25,748 nucleotides of DNA, from positions 1-25,748 of the forward strand of contig JBAWYM010000023.1 in assembly GCA_037143575.1 (NCBI GenBank), read 5' to 3'. Of the stretch, positions 7,596-14,819 are shown one piece after another. The notes under the pieces were generated by a model that was not told the DNA's origin, did not search any database, and saw only the letters and a list, made by a program, of their open reading frames with translations. Numbering within the stretch: the stretch's first letter is position 1; each line of letters begins with the position of its first letter. Source of the DNA: JBAWYM01 sp037143575 (GTDB lineage Bacteria; Patescibacteriota; Gracilibacteria; Peribacterales; Peribacteraceae). Position numbers and translations under genes: made by a program.

Positions 7596-7635
7596 CAATT
7601 TGTCACAGTGAGCCGTGTCGAACTGCGACAAATTG
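7596..7635. repeat. Palindromic repeat with 9+4-bp stem
   Basis: CAATTTGTC (7596-7604) pairs with GACAAATTG (7627-7635). After an A/C mismatch, CAGT (7606-7609) pairs with ACTG (7622-7625). The loop is GAGCCGTGTCGA, the same as in the copy at 7441 although the arms are different sequences. Confidence 0.8.
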
Positions 7636-7641
7636 GGCTCT

Positions 7642-7702
7642 GGCTTCGAGTCATGGTTCGATCCTTCGTCTCGGCTCAGGACAGGCTCGGCTCACCATGA
7701 CA
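7642..7702. repeat. Right arm of 61-bp inverted repeat
   Basis: Reverse complement of 6855-6915 at 58 of 61 positions. Internal hairpin: GTCATGGT (7650-7657) with ACCATGAC (7694-7701). The 80 bases between it and the next gene (7703-7782) show nothing else that I can interpret. Confidence 0.85.
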
Positions 7703-7782
7703 TGCTTAAGAGTTTTTCAGAGGTTCCTTGAGTGTGAGTACCTGAATCTTGTTCTCTGAAAGTAGTGCACTGAGGTATCTTC

Positions 7783-8100
7783 TTGAAGGTGAACAAAGAT
7801 GACGCACTATCGTTGGCACGAGCCTACAAGCAGTTGCTTCAAAAAGACGGCATTCCGGTGCAATCCGTCATCCTCTTCGGGTCATGTGCCCGCGACGAAG
7901 CGACCCCGGAAAGCGATATCGATCTCGCGGTGATCGGCACGGCATTCCTCGCATCTCGGCAGGAAGAAGCCGTCGCTGTGCGCAAGACACGCTGGTCGCT
8001 CAGTATGAAGATCCATCCTGTCTGGATGCATGCCGATTTCCTAGAGAATAGGTTCTCGACGCTCGCACAGGAAATCAAGAAGGACGGTGTTGAAGTGTAG
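7783..8100 (+). CDS. Small MNT-type nucleotidyltransferase
   Basis: A 105-residue minimal nucleotidyltransferase of the DNA polymerase beta superfamily. The active-site signature is complete: GS at 33-34 in ILFGSCARDEA, then SDIDLAV at 44-50 with aspartates D45 and D47 for metal binding. Such proteins often pair with a HEPN toxin and AMPylate it, but no HEPN gene is adjacent, and the next gene converges from the other strand 25 bases away. The TTG start at 7783 has a possible Shine-Dalgarno GAGG at 7772-7775. GTG 7789 is an alternative, seven bases after a -10-like TATCTT (7776-7781). The domain call is firm; the function is unknown. Confidence 0.82.
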   Translation: MKVNKDDALSLARAYKQLLQKDGIPVQSVILFGSCARDEATPESDIDLAVIGTAFLASRQEEAVAVRKTRWSLSMKIHPVWMHADFLENRFSTLAQEIKKDGVEV

Positions 8101-8125
8101 GCATCCTTTGTCTACGTCGGATTTC

Positions 8126-11100
8126 TTATGCCAATAGAGTATTTATCACTTCAACCACTTTGCCATGCAGATTACTCAAATCTTCCGTACGCGATATTTG
8201 AATACCGACATATGAGCTGAACAAATCTTTCAATTGTTGTGGCAACACTTTGTTATACCCAAACACAAAATCAACATTTTTGATTATTCCTGCATCAGAA
8301 TCAATTTCAATTTTCATGTTATTGAGATAATCAAAATCACTGCCGTGTTTCATCTTCTCTTTTGCCTTTGCTGTCAGTTTAATCTCGCTGTGTTCTCTCC
8401 GTAGGAGATCCAATTTGAGCTCATCGCGACCGAAGAATTCAAAGGAGCTGGAAGCGATTGCGCTGATCCAAATGGGCAGTTTCACATTGTTCTTCACTGC
8501 ATCCACTACTTGTGTGTACAATTGATTCAGCTTTTCCGGTGTTATTTCTCCATTCGTCGCTTGCAAAATGGGAAGCAGCCATGGTGGCGTAGGTTTTCTA
8601 TCGAATGAATCCAAATCAATTGATTCAATTGTCCTATCATCTCTCATTTTAATTCTGATGGCGGGGTTATTCCCCATCACATTCTCCATTGCCACATGTA
8701 AAGGTCCATTTCCGGTGTATATTTGCGCATTCAGTTCTCTATGGAATCCTGAGAATCGAAAAGGTGTTTTCTTGAGTGCCAAATTCTGAGTGATTCTTTG
8801 ATATTCGTCGCTGTTTTTAATGCTCTGGATTGCCATAGGGGAGCAGAGGCGATTATTCACGCTCCAAAAGAGTTGGTCCAATACTGTAGCCTGCGGTCGT
8901 ATGTCGATATATTTCTGTATGTCCGCCAATACTTGTGGATTGGTGACTTGGCGGTAGGGAGCCTTTTTATCGTTCTGAGGTTTGTCATAAACGGCAATCC
9001 GGTTGATCTTCGATTTATCCGTATTCAGATTGATCAGAATTATGGGATAATCATCACTTGAGTACTGTTCTCTCGATGTCAGCTCAAAATCATTCTTCTC
9101 CTTTATTGGTGGGTACAGACGATCGGAATGCTCGCCCGGGACACAGTATGTGAAATGAGATTTTTCGATTTCTTTGTGAAGGTCTGTGTCGTATCTTGCT
9201 CTAATGGCCCCTAGGACAGATTGATGAAGATCTATCAGGTTCTTCCGATTGATTTCTGTATTCTGATATCTTCCTACAACAACAGATAGCCAAGCGGGAA
9301 TGAGACTGCCGCTGTGCCCGAAGTTGATATTTTTGATTGTCGTGAGATTCTTATCTGTTTCAACCCACATGAAATCACCATCGACGCACTCATGTTTGAA
9401 AGCAGCCTGCGTTACGGTACTTATCTCTCCGATAAATCTTCTATTCAATATATTGCAGCTGAAAGCGGGGAATACTCCCGGGTAGTTACTGAAATGATAG
9501 GGTGTATCTTTGAGCATTTCATCGAATTCTCTATTGGTTTCTCTCGCAAGTTCCGTTGATTTTTTGTCAGCCGATGTCGGCGTTGTTCGAGCGGAGCGGA
9601 TGTATTGCAATGCACCTTCCATTGTTTCTACATTCATCAAATCAAATGTGGGGATCGCCTTAACAATCATCTCCTTGTAGTGTTGGTTTGTGATTTCGAA
9701 GGGGTCGTCAAAGGAATTATGGAAAGAATAGTATGTCGTACCACCACTTTTTCTGGGTGCTACTCCCAGCTCAGTTGGATTGTTGGGTACTGTTACACCA
9801 AATCCAGCGACGTACCGCGAAATAACGTTTGCATATTCCTCTTGACTGATTTTTCTTGGTTTATCGTCGCTTTCTCTTGGTTTATTGTTTGTCTTCGCAT
9901 TTTCGGAGACTGCGGATGTGTATGATGCAGATTCAGTATTTTTGAATTGCATTGGCGTCTCATTGATGCCCTTCGTGACCGGAGAAGTTTCCTGCACGAC
10001 AGTCGCTACGGAAGGTGCCGCCGAAAGGGCAGGATTCGTGGGAGCGGCAATCGGCGTCGCAGCTGACGATGTATCGGAAGTGTTCGTACCGGAACTGGAG
10101 CTGAAGGAGTCGTAATCGTGGAAGGTTCCTTTGGAGTCTCCGTTTTCTTCTTTCTGTGCGAGATCTTTCCCAGCGGATTCCGGTCCGATGCCCTTCTTTG
10201 TGAGATCCAGGAGGATCCCGAAGGCGATATCATTGGTTGTCGTGGCACGATCCACCAAGTAGATAAGACTGTCGGGCTGGTGATCCGCATCGTCGCTGGC
10301 TCGAGCGACTTTCTCCTTTAAAAGGTTGGCTGTCGGTTCTCCTTTTTTGTCTCTGAGGAGGTTGTAGTACTGCTGCTGCAGAACAGAGAGTCTTGCTTTC
10401 AATTCCGGTGAGCGCGACTTGCCCAGAGTTGTTTGCCCTATTTCCTTCTTCAGCTCTTTGTACTTCTCCGCCACTTCCCCATCTTTTTCATGTTCCGTAC
10501 GGATGGAGAGGAGAAGATCAGCATCCGCTTTCCCGTTCATTTCGTATTTCTGCCACTCGTTCTTGGGAAGGAATCCCTTGAGCTGGTCCATGGCTACCTT
10601 TTCTTCGCCTTTGAATACTCCGGCCGTACCGGAGACGATGCCGAGCCATACGAGCGTGTAGACGGAGAGCTTCTTATTTTTGATATCAATGATCGCTGAG
10701 GCGGTGAGCATGCCCATAGAGGCGAGGAGCGCGAGCATGCGCAAGGAGTTCCAGTAGCGTGCATAGGCCGGGTCCATATCTTCTTTGGGGTGGAGCGCAG
10801 CGTGCCGCTCTTTGTTCTCTGGATCTCCATCGATCACCATCTGAAAGAAGTCCTTCGTGCGGTCGATGAGGCTGAGCTGTATCTGGAGTTCCGGCGGGAG
10901 TTTTCCTTCCCTCGTGACCTTTCCGTACGATTGCAAAATCTGTTGTTCGAGCTCGTCGACTTCGCGGAGCTGAGCTGCAGCTTTTCCCACGCTATTTCTG
11001 ATCTTGCCGCTGGGCTCATGGTAGACGATGACGCCGTTTTCCATAGCCTTCACTAGAATGGCATTAAGGTTATCCCGCAAATCTGTTCGGAACTCCTTTG

Positions 11101-11494
11101 CTTCTGCATTGGAGGCTCTGGATGGGATGAGCTTTTCTTTGACATCGTTCTGGAGTGCTTTGAGGTAGTTGAAGGATTTATTGCAGATATCGATGGCTTT
11201 TTCATTCATTTTTTCCGGTACCTTGCCATCAGCCTTGAGCTCTTTCCACTCCTGCGCTGCTTCATTGAGGTGCCCTCCCGCAATTTCCGTTCCACCTGGC
11301 TGTTGCAGCTCGGCAATGGTAATCATTCCTCTGGTCTGGTTAAGACCAGCATTCCGGTCGAGCTCCAGCTGATCCGCTCGCGTTTTGATGACGTAGGCGT
11401 TCTCCTCCTTCTTGTCGCGCGTCAGAGCGATCTTAAGCTCGGAGCGGAGCTTCTCGGGATCCTGTGCCTCTGGTGGGCGTGGGTTTTCAACCAT
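8126..11494 (-). CDS. Giant two-helix protein with C-terminal repeats, unknown
   Basis: A 1122-residue protein that I cannot assign. Residues 1-240 are charged and helical. Two membrane helices lie at about 251-270 and 276-293, separated by a short KNKK turn. A further helical region runs to about 440. An S/T/A/P-rich, probably disordered linker spans about 462-520. From about 560 to the end there are roughly five imperfect units of about 110 residues. Each has F-x-F/Y strands, then I-x-I-x-x-D..I-x-x-I/V-D, then a PxWL-like or LPxxL helix, then L-x-x-L...VV-x-AI (clearest at 660-765, 900-1000 and 1003-1120). The gene starts 17 bases after the VirB6-like gene stops, without a Shine-Dalgarno sequence, so it is probably co-transcribed. 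GC is about 58% in one sampled row of the N-terminal part but about 42% in rows of the C-terminal half. Confidence 0.8.
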   Translation of the reverse strand: MVENPRPPEAQDPEKLRSELKIALTRDKKEENAYVIKTRADQLELDRNAGLNQTRGMITIAELQQPGGTEIAGGHLNEAAQEWKELKADGKVPEKMNEKAIDICNKSFNYLKALQNDVKEKLIPSRASNAEAKEFRTDLRDNLNAILVKAMENGVIVYHEPSGKIRNSVGKAAAQLREVDELEQQILQSYGKVTREGKLPPELQIQLSLIDRTKDFFQMVIDGDPENKERHAALHPKEDMDPAYARYWNSLRMLALLASMGMLTASAIIDIKNKKLSVYTLVWLGIVSGTAGVFKGEEKVAMDQLKGFLPKNEWQKYEMNGKADADLLLSIRTEHEKDGEVAEKYKELKKEIGQTTLGKSRSPELKARLSVLQQQYYNLLRDKKGEPTANLLKEKVARASDDADHQPDSLIYLVDRATTTNDIAFGILLDLTKKGIGPESAGKDLAQKEENGDSKGTFHDYDSFSSSSGTNTSDTSSAATPIAAPTNPALSAAPSVATVVQETSPVTKGINETPMQFKNTESASYTSAVSENAKTNNKPRESDDKPRKISQEEYANVISRYVAGFGVTVPNNPTELGVAPRKSGGTTYYSFHNSFDDPFEITNQHYKEMIVKAIPTFDLMNVETMEGALQYIRSARTTPTSADKKSTELARETNREFDEMLKDTPYHFSNYPGVFPAFSCNILNRRFIGEISTVTQAAFKHECVDGDFMWVETDKNLTTIKNINFGHSGSLIPAWLSVVVGRYQNTEINRKNLIDLHQSVLGAIRARYDTDLHKEIEKSHFTYCVPGEHSDRLYPPIKEKNDFELTSREQYSSDDYPIILINLNTDKSKINRIAVYDKPQNDKKAPYRQVTNPQVLADIQKYIDIRPQATVLDQLFWSVNNRLCSPMAIQSIKNSDEYQRITQNLALKKTPFRFSGFHRELNAQIYTGNGPLHVAMENVMGNNPAIRIKMRDDRTIESIDLDSFDRKPTPPWLLPILQATNGEITPEKLNQLYTQVVDAVKNNVKLPIWISAIASSSFEFFGRDELKLDLLRREHSEIKLTAKAKEKMKHGSDFDYLNNMKIEIDSDAGIIKNVDFVFGYNKVLPQQLKDLFSSYVGIQISRTEDLSNLHGKVVEVINTLLA

Positions 11495-11511
11495 GGTGAA
11501 GAAATACGGTT

Positions 11512-13260
11512 TTACTTCGGGATTTTCGATTTATCGGCAATTGCTGTTACCGTCGAATCTGTGGTGTGGATTGCGTCGAGTAGCTTGATGAGTTCCTCTC
11601 TGTTCTTGTTGAGAGTGACCCCTGCCATGCTTGCAGATTCCTCAAGACGTTTGACGACTTCCTTCCACTTTTCATCGTTCGGTGTAGCGTTGAATGCGTT
11701 CACGGCTCCACTGATTTTCGTTCGCATTTCAATATTTGCCGTATTCGTACTGGTGACGGAGTTCACGATTTGTTGTGTCGGCTGAGATGCTGTGTCAGAT
11801 TTCCCTAAGCCGAATTTGTTATTCGAAAGCAACGTCTCATTGGGGTGGGCGATCTTATTGCCCAGATCCAATAGGTTCATCCCACCGCCACTCGGGAGGG
11901 GCAGAGGAGCCAGGAGCGGGAGCTTACCGAGGAACTTGCCAATGGAGGCGCCGGAACCTTGGAAGGCTTTCCCGATGCCATCGTAGGTTTCGTCGATCTT
12001 GAAGGCCATGAAGGATCCCTTCCAGACGAACGTGATCGCCATGATGACCCAGAAGAGCTGGTTCAAATTCGCCACGCCCGCGAGGATCGGAATTCCGGTG
12101 CTTTGGCGGAGCATTTGCTGCGCGAGTGGTAGGGCGCTGGGGGAGATGGAAGAAGCAGCATTGAGCAGGATGAATCCGACGGAGATGGGGATGGCAATGA
12201 CGACCGGGAGGAAAGCGGCCTTCACAAATTTGTAGAAGATTTCCTTCATCGGATCGAACATCGAGACAAGAGGTGTCCCTGCAGCGACGAGTCCGATAAA
12301 CATGAATGGCATGAAACAGATCGTCAGCCAGATGATGGTGAAGCGCACGAGTAGCGCCACGACCATAGCCATGAGCGGGAAAGCGAGTGCACCGCTGAAG
12401 AAGATGGTGAGACAGGAGAGGAGTGTAAAAGTGAAGAGCTTGAAGTAATCTGCGGATTCGTTGGCGGGATCAGCCGGATTCACCTCCGGTTTCACCAGCC
12501 GTGCGAAGTACTGCAGGCGGGCATGATTGAAGACCAATCCACCCAAAATGGCACTGGGTTGGTTCGCTGCGGCATCGAGTGGCGCTGTCCTCACGCAGAC
12601 GATGGGATCGGCGATGATGTCTTGGAAGAGGGGGCATGTCCAATCATTGCCCTCTGGCTTTTTGAAGAAAGCATATTCAATGATCGCCTTGCACGATTCT
12701 TGGGTTTTCTCTCCCTTCACATCGAAATCCATGCAAGGAGCCATTTGAATTTGGCTCGGAAGAGCATAGATCGTCGCCGTGAGGACATTTGCTGCATCGA
12801 TGATCACTCTCGGGAAGAACCAGGAGAAATTGACCATGATGACGGCGATGATGAAATTGCGAGCGTGGGTGGTGATGAAGTTGCCGCTCGCTTGGACAAC
12901 AGTGACAATCGCTCCGACGATGAGCATGAGCGCGAGGATGACATTGGTGATATTGCGGGAGATCTGCCACACCGAGAGAAGAACTGCACCCATGTGATCC
13001 TTCGTCGTATCGAGATCGAGGAAGTTGGGATCGAGGAGGGCGCTTAAGAGATAGAGGCAGAGGTAGATCACGAACTGGAAAATTGCCGAAAGGAATCCGG
13101 TGATCATGATCACTCCTCCGTAGAATGTATCACTGAGTGCGGTATCCGCTGCGTGAGCAGAAGCGATACCGATGGTTGCGTCCGCTCCCTGCATCTTCAG
13201 GAGGAAGATCAGGAGAAAGAATGCGGGGAGAGCGATGAGGGTTTTTCGTTTGAAGAACAT
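11512..13260 (-). CDS. VirB6/TrbL-like polytopic membrane protein
   Basis: A 582-residue inner-membrane protein. It has an N-terminal hydrophobic signal-like segment (residues 7-21), a possible signal peptidase site after AHA near 35-37, and then about seven or eight membrane segments to about residue 450. These include long paired hydrophobic blocks around the conserved-looking LLVRFTIIWLTICFMPFMF, typical of VirB6/TrbL type IV secretion channel subunits. The C-terminal 130 residues are soluble. No VirB4, VirD4 or PrgI gene is present nearby, so it is either an orphan or part of a dispersed system. I start at ATG 13260 rather than the in-frame TTG 13296, because TTGAAG (13296-13291), 17 bases, TAGAAT (13273-13268) form a promoter ending 7 bases before that ATG. 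The giant two-helix gene follows. Confidence 0.75.
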   Translation of the reverse strand: MFFKRKTLIALPAFFLLIFLLKMQGADATIGIASAHAADTALSDTFYGGVIMITGFLSAIFQFVIYLCLYLLSALLDPNFLDLDTTKDHMGAVLLSVWQISRNITNVILALMLIVGAIVTVVQASGNFITTHARNFIIAVIMVNFSWFFPRVIIDAANVLTATIYALPSQIQMAPCMDFDVKGEKTQESCKAIIEYAFFKKPEGNDWTCPLFQDIIADPIVCVRTAPLDAAANQPSAILGGLVFNHARLQYFARLVKPEVNPADPANESADYFKLFTFTLLSCLTIFFSGALAFPLMAMVVALLVRFTIIWLTICFMPFMFIGLVAAGTPLVSMFDPMKEIFYKFVKAAFLPVVIAIPISVGFILLNAASSISPSALPLAQQMLRQSTGIPILAGVANLNQLFWVIMAITFVWKGSFMAFKIDETYDGIGKAFQGSGASIGKFLGKLPLLAPLPLPSGGGMNLLDLGNKIAHPNETLLSNNKFGLGKSDTASQPTQQIVNSVTSTNTANIEMRTKISGAVNAFNATPNDEKWKEVVKRLEESASMAGVTLNKNREELIKLLDAIHTTDSTVTAIADKSKIPK

Positions 13261-13267
13261 TCTCATT

Positions 13268-13296
13268 ATTCTAGCACTTTTCAGCTCTTTCTTCAA
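13268..13296 (-). promoter_or_regulatory. Promoter of the VirB6-like operon
   Basis: Minus strand: -35 TTGAAG (13296-13291), 17-base spacer, -10 TAGAAT (13273-13268), then seven bases to ATG 13260. This predicts a leaderless message. The -35 TTG is in frame with the gene and is not the true start. Confidence 0.7.
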
Positions 13297-13504
13297 TCAC
13301 CCCTGGGGAAAGAAATGAAGGACGCCCGTTCATCTCTTGATCATCCTCTCAGGAATTAATGCACTTAGAACACAAAAAACCGTCAAACATGAGTATAATA
13401 TTTGTTCAAAGCTGAAACCAATAATTAAGCATTGATATTCATTTTGGCTTATATTAAGCAAATACTCTGTATAACTATAGTATTCAAAAAGATGAACACT
13501 TTTC

Positions 13505-13534
13505 TTGCGCTTACCCTGTGTTCATGAGTACAGT
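13505..13534 (+). promoter_or_regulatory. Possible promoter of the wHTH regulator
   Basis: TTGCGC (13505-13510), 18-base spacer, TACAGT (13529-13534). GTG 13543 follows eight bases after the -10 and GTG 13537 two bases after. The rest of the AT-rich 13297-13504 gap contains TATAAT at 13392-13397 but no matching -35. Confidence 0.4.
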
Positions 13535-13536
13535 TT

Positions 13537-14130
13537 GTGCTCGTGTCGTCCGTCATCCTCAAATCACTGTTCTCGTCGCAGACGCGGGTCAAGCTGCTCT
13601 CGACGTTTCTCCTCCACCCGGATGAGGAATATTTCATACGCGAACTTACCCGTCTTCTTCACGAGCAGATCAACTCCATCCGTCGCGAGCTCGAAAATCT
13701 CCGTCGCATCGGTTTGGTCCGTGCCCGTCATCGCAATAGAAAGAAGTACTACCACGTGGATCACGAGTTCCCGCTTTTCTCGGAGCTCAAGAGCATTTTC
13801 ACCAAGGAAATCCAGGCGGAGAGTCCTATCGTTGAGAGCCTGAAGAAGCTTCCGGGCATCAAGCTCATCCTCCTCGCCGGTTCCTTCGTGGGATCCGAGA
13901 GCAAGGTGGATCTCTTCATCGTCGGGGATCTGCGCAAGGAGATGCTCGAGGCGTTGCTCCTTCAGGATCCGGGACTAAAGAATGTGAAGTACTCCATCTT
14001 CTCCGAAGGGGACTTCCTCTATAGGTTGAGCCTGAAAGACCGATTTGTCTCGGAGATTGTCAGTGATCCGCGGCACATGCTGGTGCTCAATACGCTGCAG
14101 AAACAGATAGAGGAGGCGATGAAGAAATGA
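13537..14130 (+). CDS. Winged-helix regulator fused to nucleotidyltransferase-like domain
   Basis: A 198-residue-class protein with two parts. Residues about 14-75 form a winged helix-turn-helix like MarR/ArsR regulators, with recognition region INSIRRELENLRRIGLV and wing RARHRNRKKYYHVD. Residues about 105-190 resemble a minimal nucleotidyltransferase. The glycine-serine pair is present (AGS at 114-116), but the usual SDIDL is SKVDL (122-126), so one metal-binding aspartate is lysine and catalysis is doubtful. It probably binds DNA and may sense a ligand through the degenerate domain. GTG 13537 gives the longest product, while GTG 13543 fits a leaderless start better. L19 follows after a 145-base gap containing its own promoter. 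Confidence 0.8.
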   Translation: MLVSSVILKSLFSSQTRVKLLSTFLLHPDEEYFIRELTRLLHEQINSIRRELENLRRIGLVRARHRNRKKYYHVDHEFPLFSELKSIFTKEIQAESPIVESLKKLPGIKLILLAGSFVGSESKVDLFIVGDLRKEMLEALLLQDPGLKNVKYSIFSEGDFLYRLSLKDRFVSEIVSDPRHMLVLNTLQKQIEEAMKK

Positions 14131-14140
14131 TTGGTCGAGT

Positions 14141-14208
14141 ATTTGCGATTTGAGATTTACTATTTGCGATTGTTGGTTTGGAAAATGCCAAATCGCAATT
14201 CGTAAATC
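14141..14208. repeat. ATTTGCGATT repeat and hairpin
   Basis: The decamer ATTTGCGATT occurs at 14141-14150 and 14162-14171. A hairpin is formed by GATTTAC (14154-14160)/GTAAATC (14202-14208) and TTGCGATT (14164-14171)/AATCGCAA (14191-14198). The same decamer recurs twice near 25065-25097. Confidence 0.65.
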
Positions 14209-14237
14209 AGGAAATCGCCAATTCTTCCTCATTCTCC

Positions 14238-14266
14238 TTTACACCATTCTTCTCCATCGCTAGGAT
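14238..14266 (+). promoter_or_regulatory. rplS promoter
   Basis: -35 TTTACA (14238-14243, five of six consensus bases), exactly 17 bases, -10 TAGGAT (14261-14266), then nine bases to ATG 14276. No Shine-Dalgarno sequence is possible if transcription starts at the usual distance. Confidence 0.75.
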
Positions 14267-14275
14267 TTCGCGCAC

Positions 14276-14722
14276 ATGGTTTCAATACTCCTCCACGAGC
14301 AGGCAAAGAAGTACGCATCCCGGCATGCCGTCATCAAGCCGGGCTACACCGTACGTGTCCACGAGCGCATCCACGATGAAGAGGGAGGCAAGGGACGTAT
14401 CCAGATTTTCGAAGGTCTCGTGATTGGCGTCCACAACGGGCATGTCCTCTCCGATCGGACGATTACGGTTCGCCGTATCGCCTCCGGTGTCGGGGTGGAG
14501 AAGAACTTCCCTCTGTCTTCGCGCTTGGTCGAGAAGATCGAGGTGAAGAAGGTGGCCAGTGTTCGCAGAGCCAAGCTCAATTTCCTCCGAGGTCGCACCG
14601 GAAAATCTGCTCGCCTGAGTGAGCGCTTCACGACGTCCGATGAGTTCTCCATCGCCGCAGCTCCGGTCGTAGCCAAGGCAGCGGAGGAGGATGTCGTTGA
14701 GACTCCAGAGGAAGTGAAATAG
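14276..14722 (+). CDS. rplS: 50S ribosomal protein L19
   Basis: L19 sits at the 30S-50S interface and contributes to an intersubunit bridge. The family pattern is clear: PGYTVRVHERI, then RIQIFEGLVIG, TITVRRIASGVGVEKNFPL, SSRLVEKIEVKKVASVRRAKLNFLRGRTGKSARL. The core ends near residue 115. The remaining 30 or so residues are an A/E/V-rich extension absent from typical L19. It has its own promoter and is followed within four bases of its stop by a hairpin of the palindrome family. trmD and rpsP, its usual neighbours in many bacteria, are not here. Confidence 0.96.
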   Translation: MVSILLHEQAKKYASRHAVIKPGYTVRVHERIHDEEGGKGRIQIFEGLVIGVHNGHVLSDRTITVRRIASGVGVEKNFPLSSRLVEKIEVKKVASVRRAKLNFLRGRTGKSARLSERFTTSDEFSIAAAPVVAKAAEEDVVETPEEVK

Positions 14723-14725
14723 TTG

Positions 14726-14745
14726 TTCCTCGACGCGGCTCGGAA
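14726..14745. repeat. Palindromic repeat just after rplS, possible terminator
   Basis: TTCC (14726-14729) and GGAA (14742-14745) enclose a 12-base loop that reads GAGCCGCGTCGA on the minus strand. It begins four bases after the rplS stop and is followed by a short A run rather than T, so if it stops transcription it does so better in the minus direction. Confidence 0.5.
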
Positions 14746-14819
14746 TGACATAAAAATTCAGTCAATGGGCTGGTTTGTTGTATATGTTGTACACTGCTTC
14801 AGGATCTGATCATCAATGT

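Noticed and set aside
7369..7782. CRISPR array in the repeat-rich gap
   Set aside because: The repeats are palindromes with different arms and irregular spacing, and no cas gene is present.
12523..13047. 174-residue acidic open frame on the plus strand
   Set aside because: It is antisense to the membrane helices of the VirB6-like gene; the D/E/R-rich composition is what antisense of such a gene produces.
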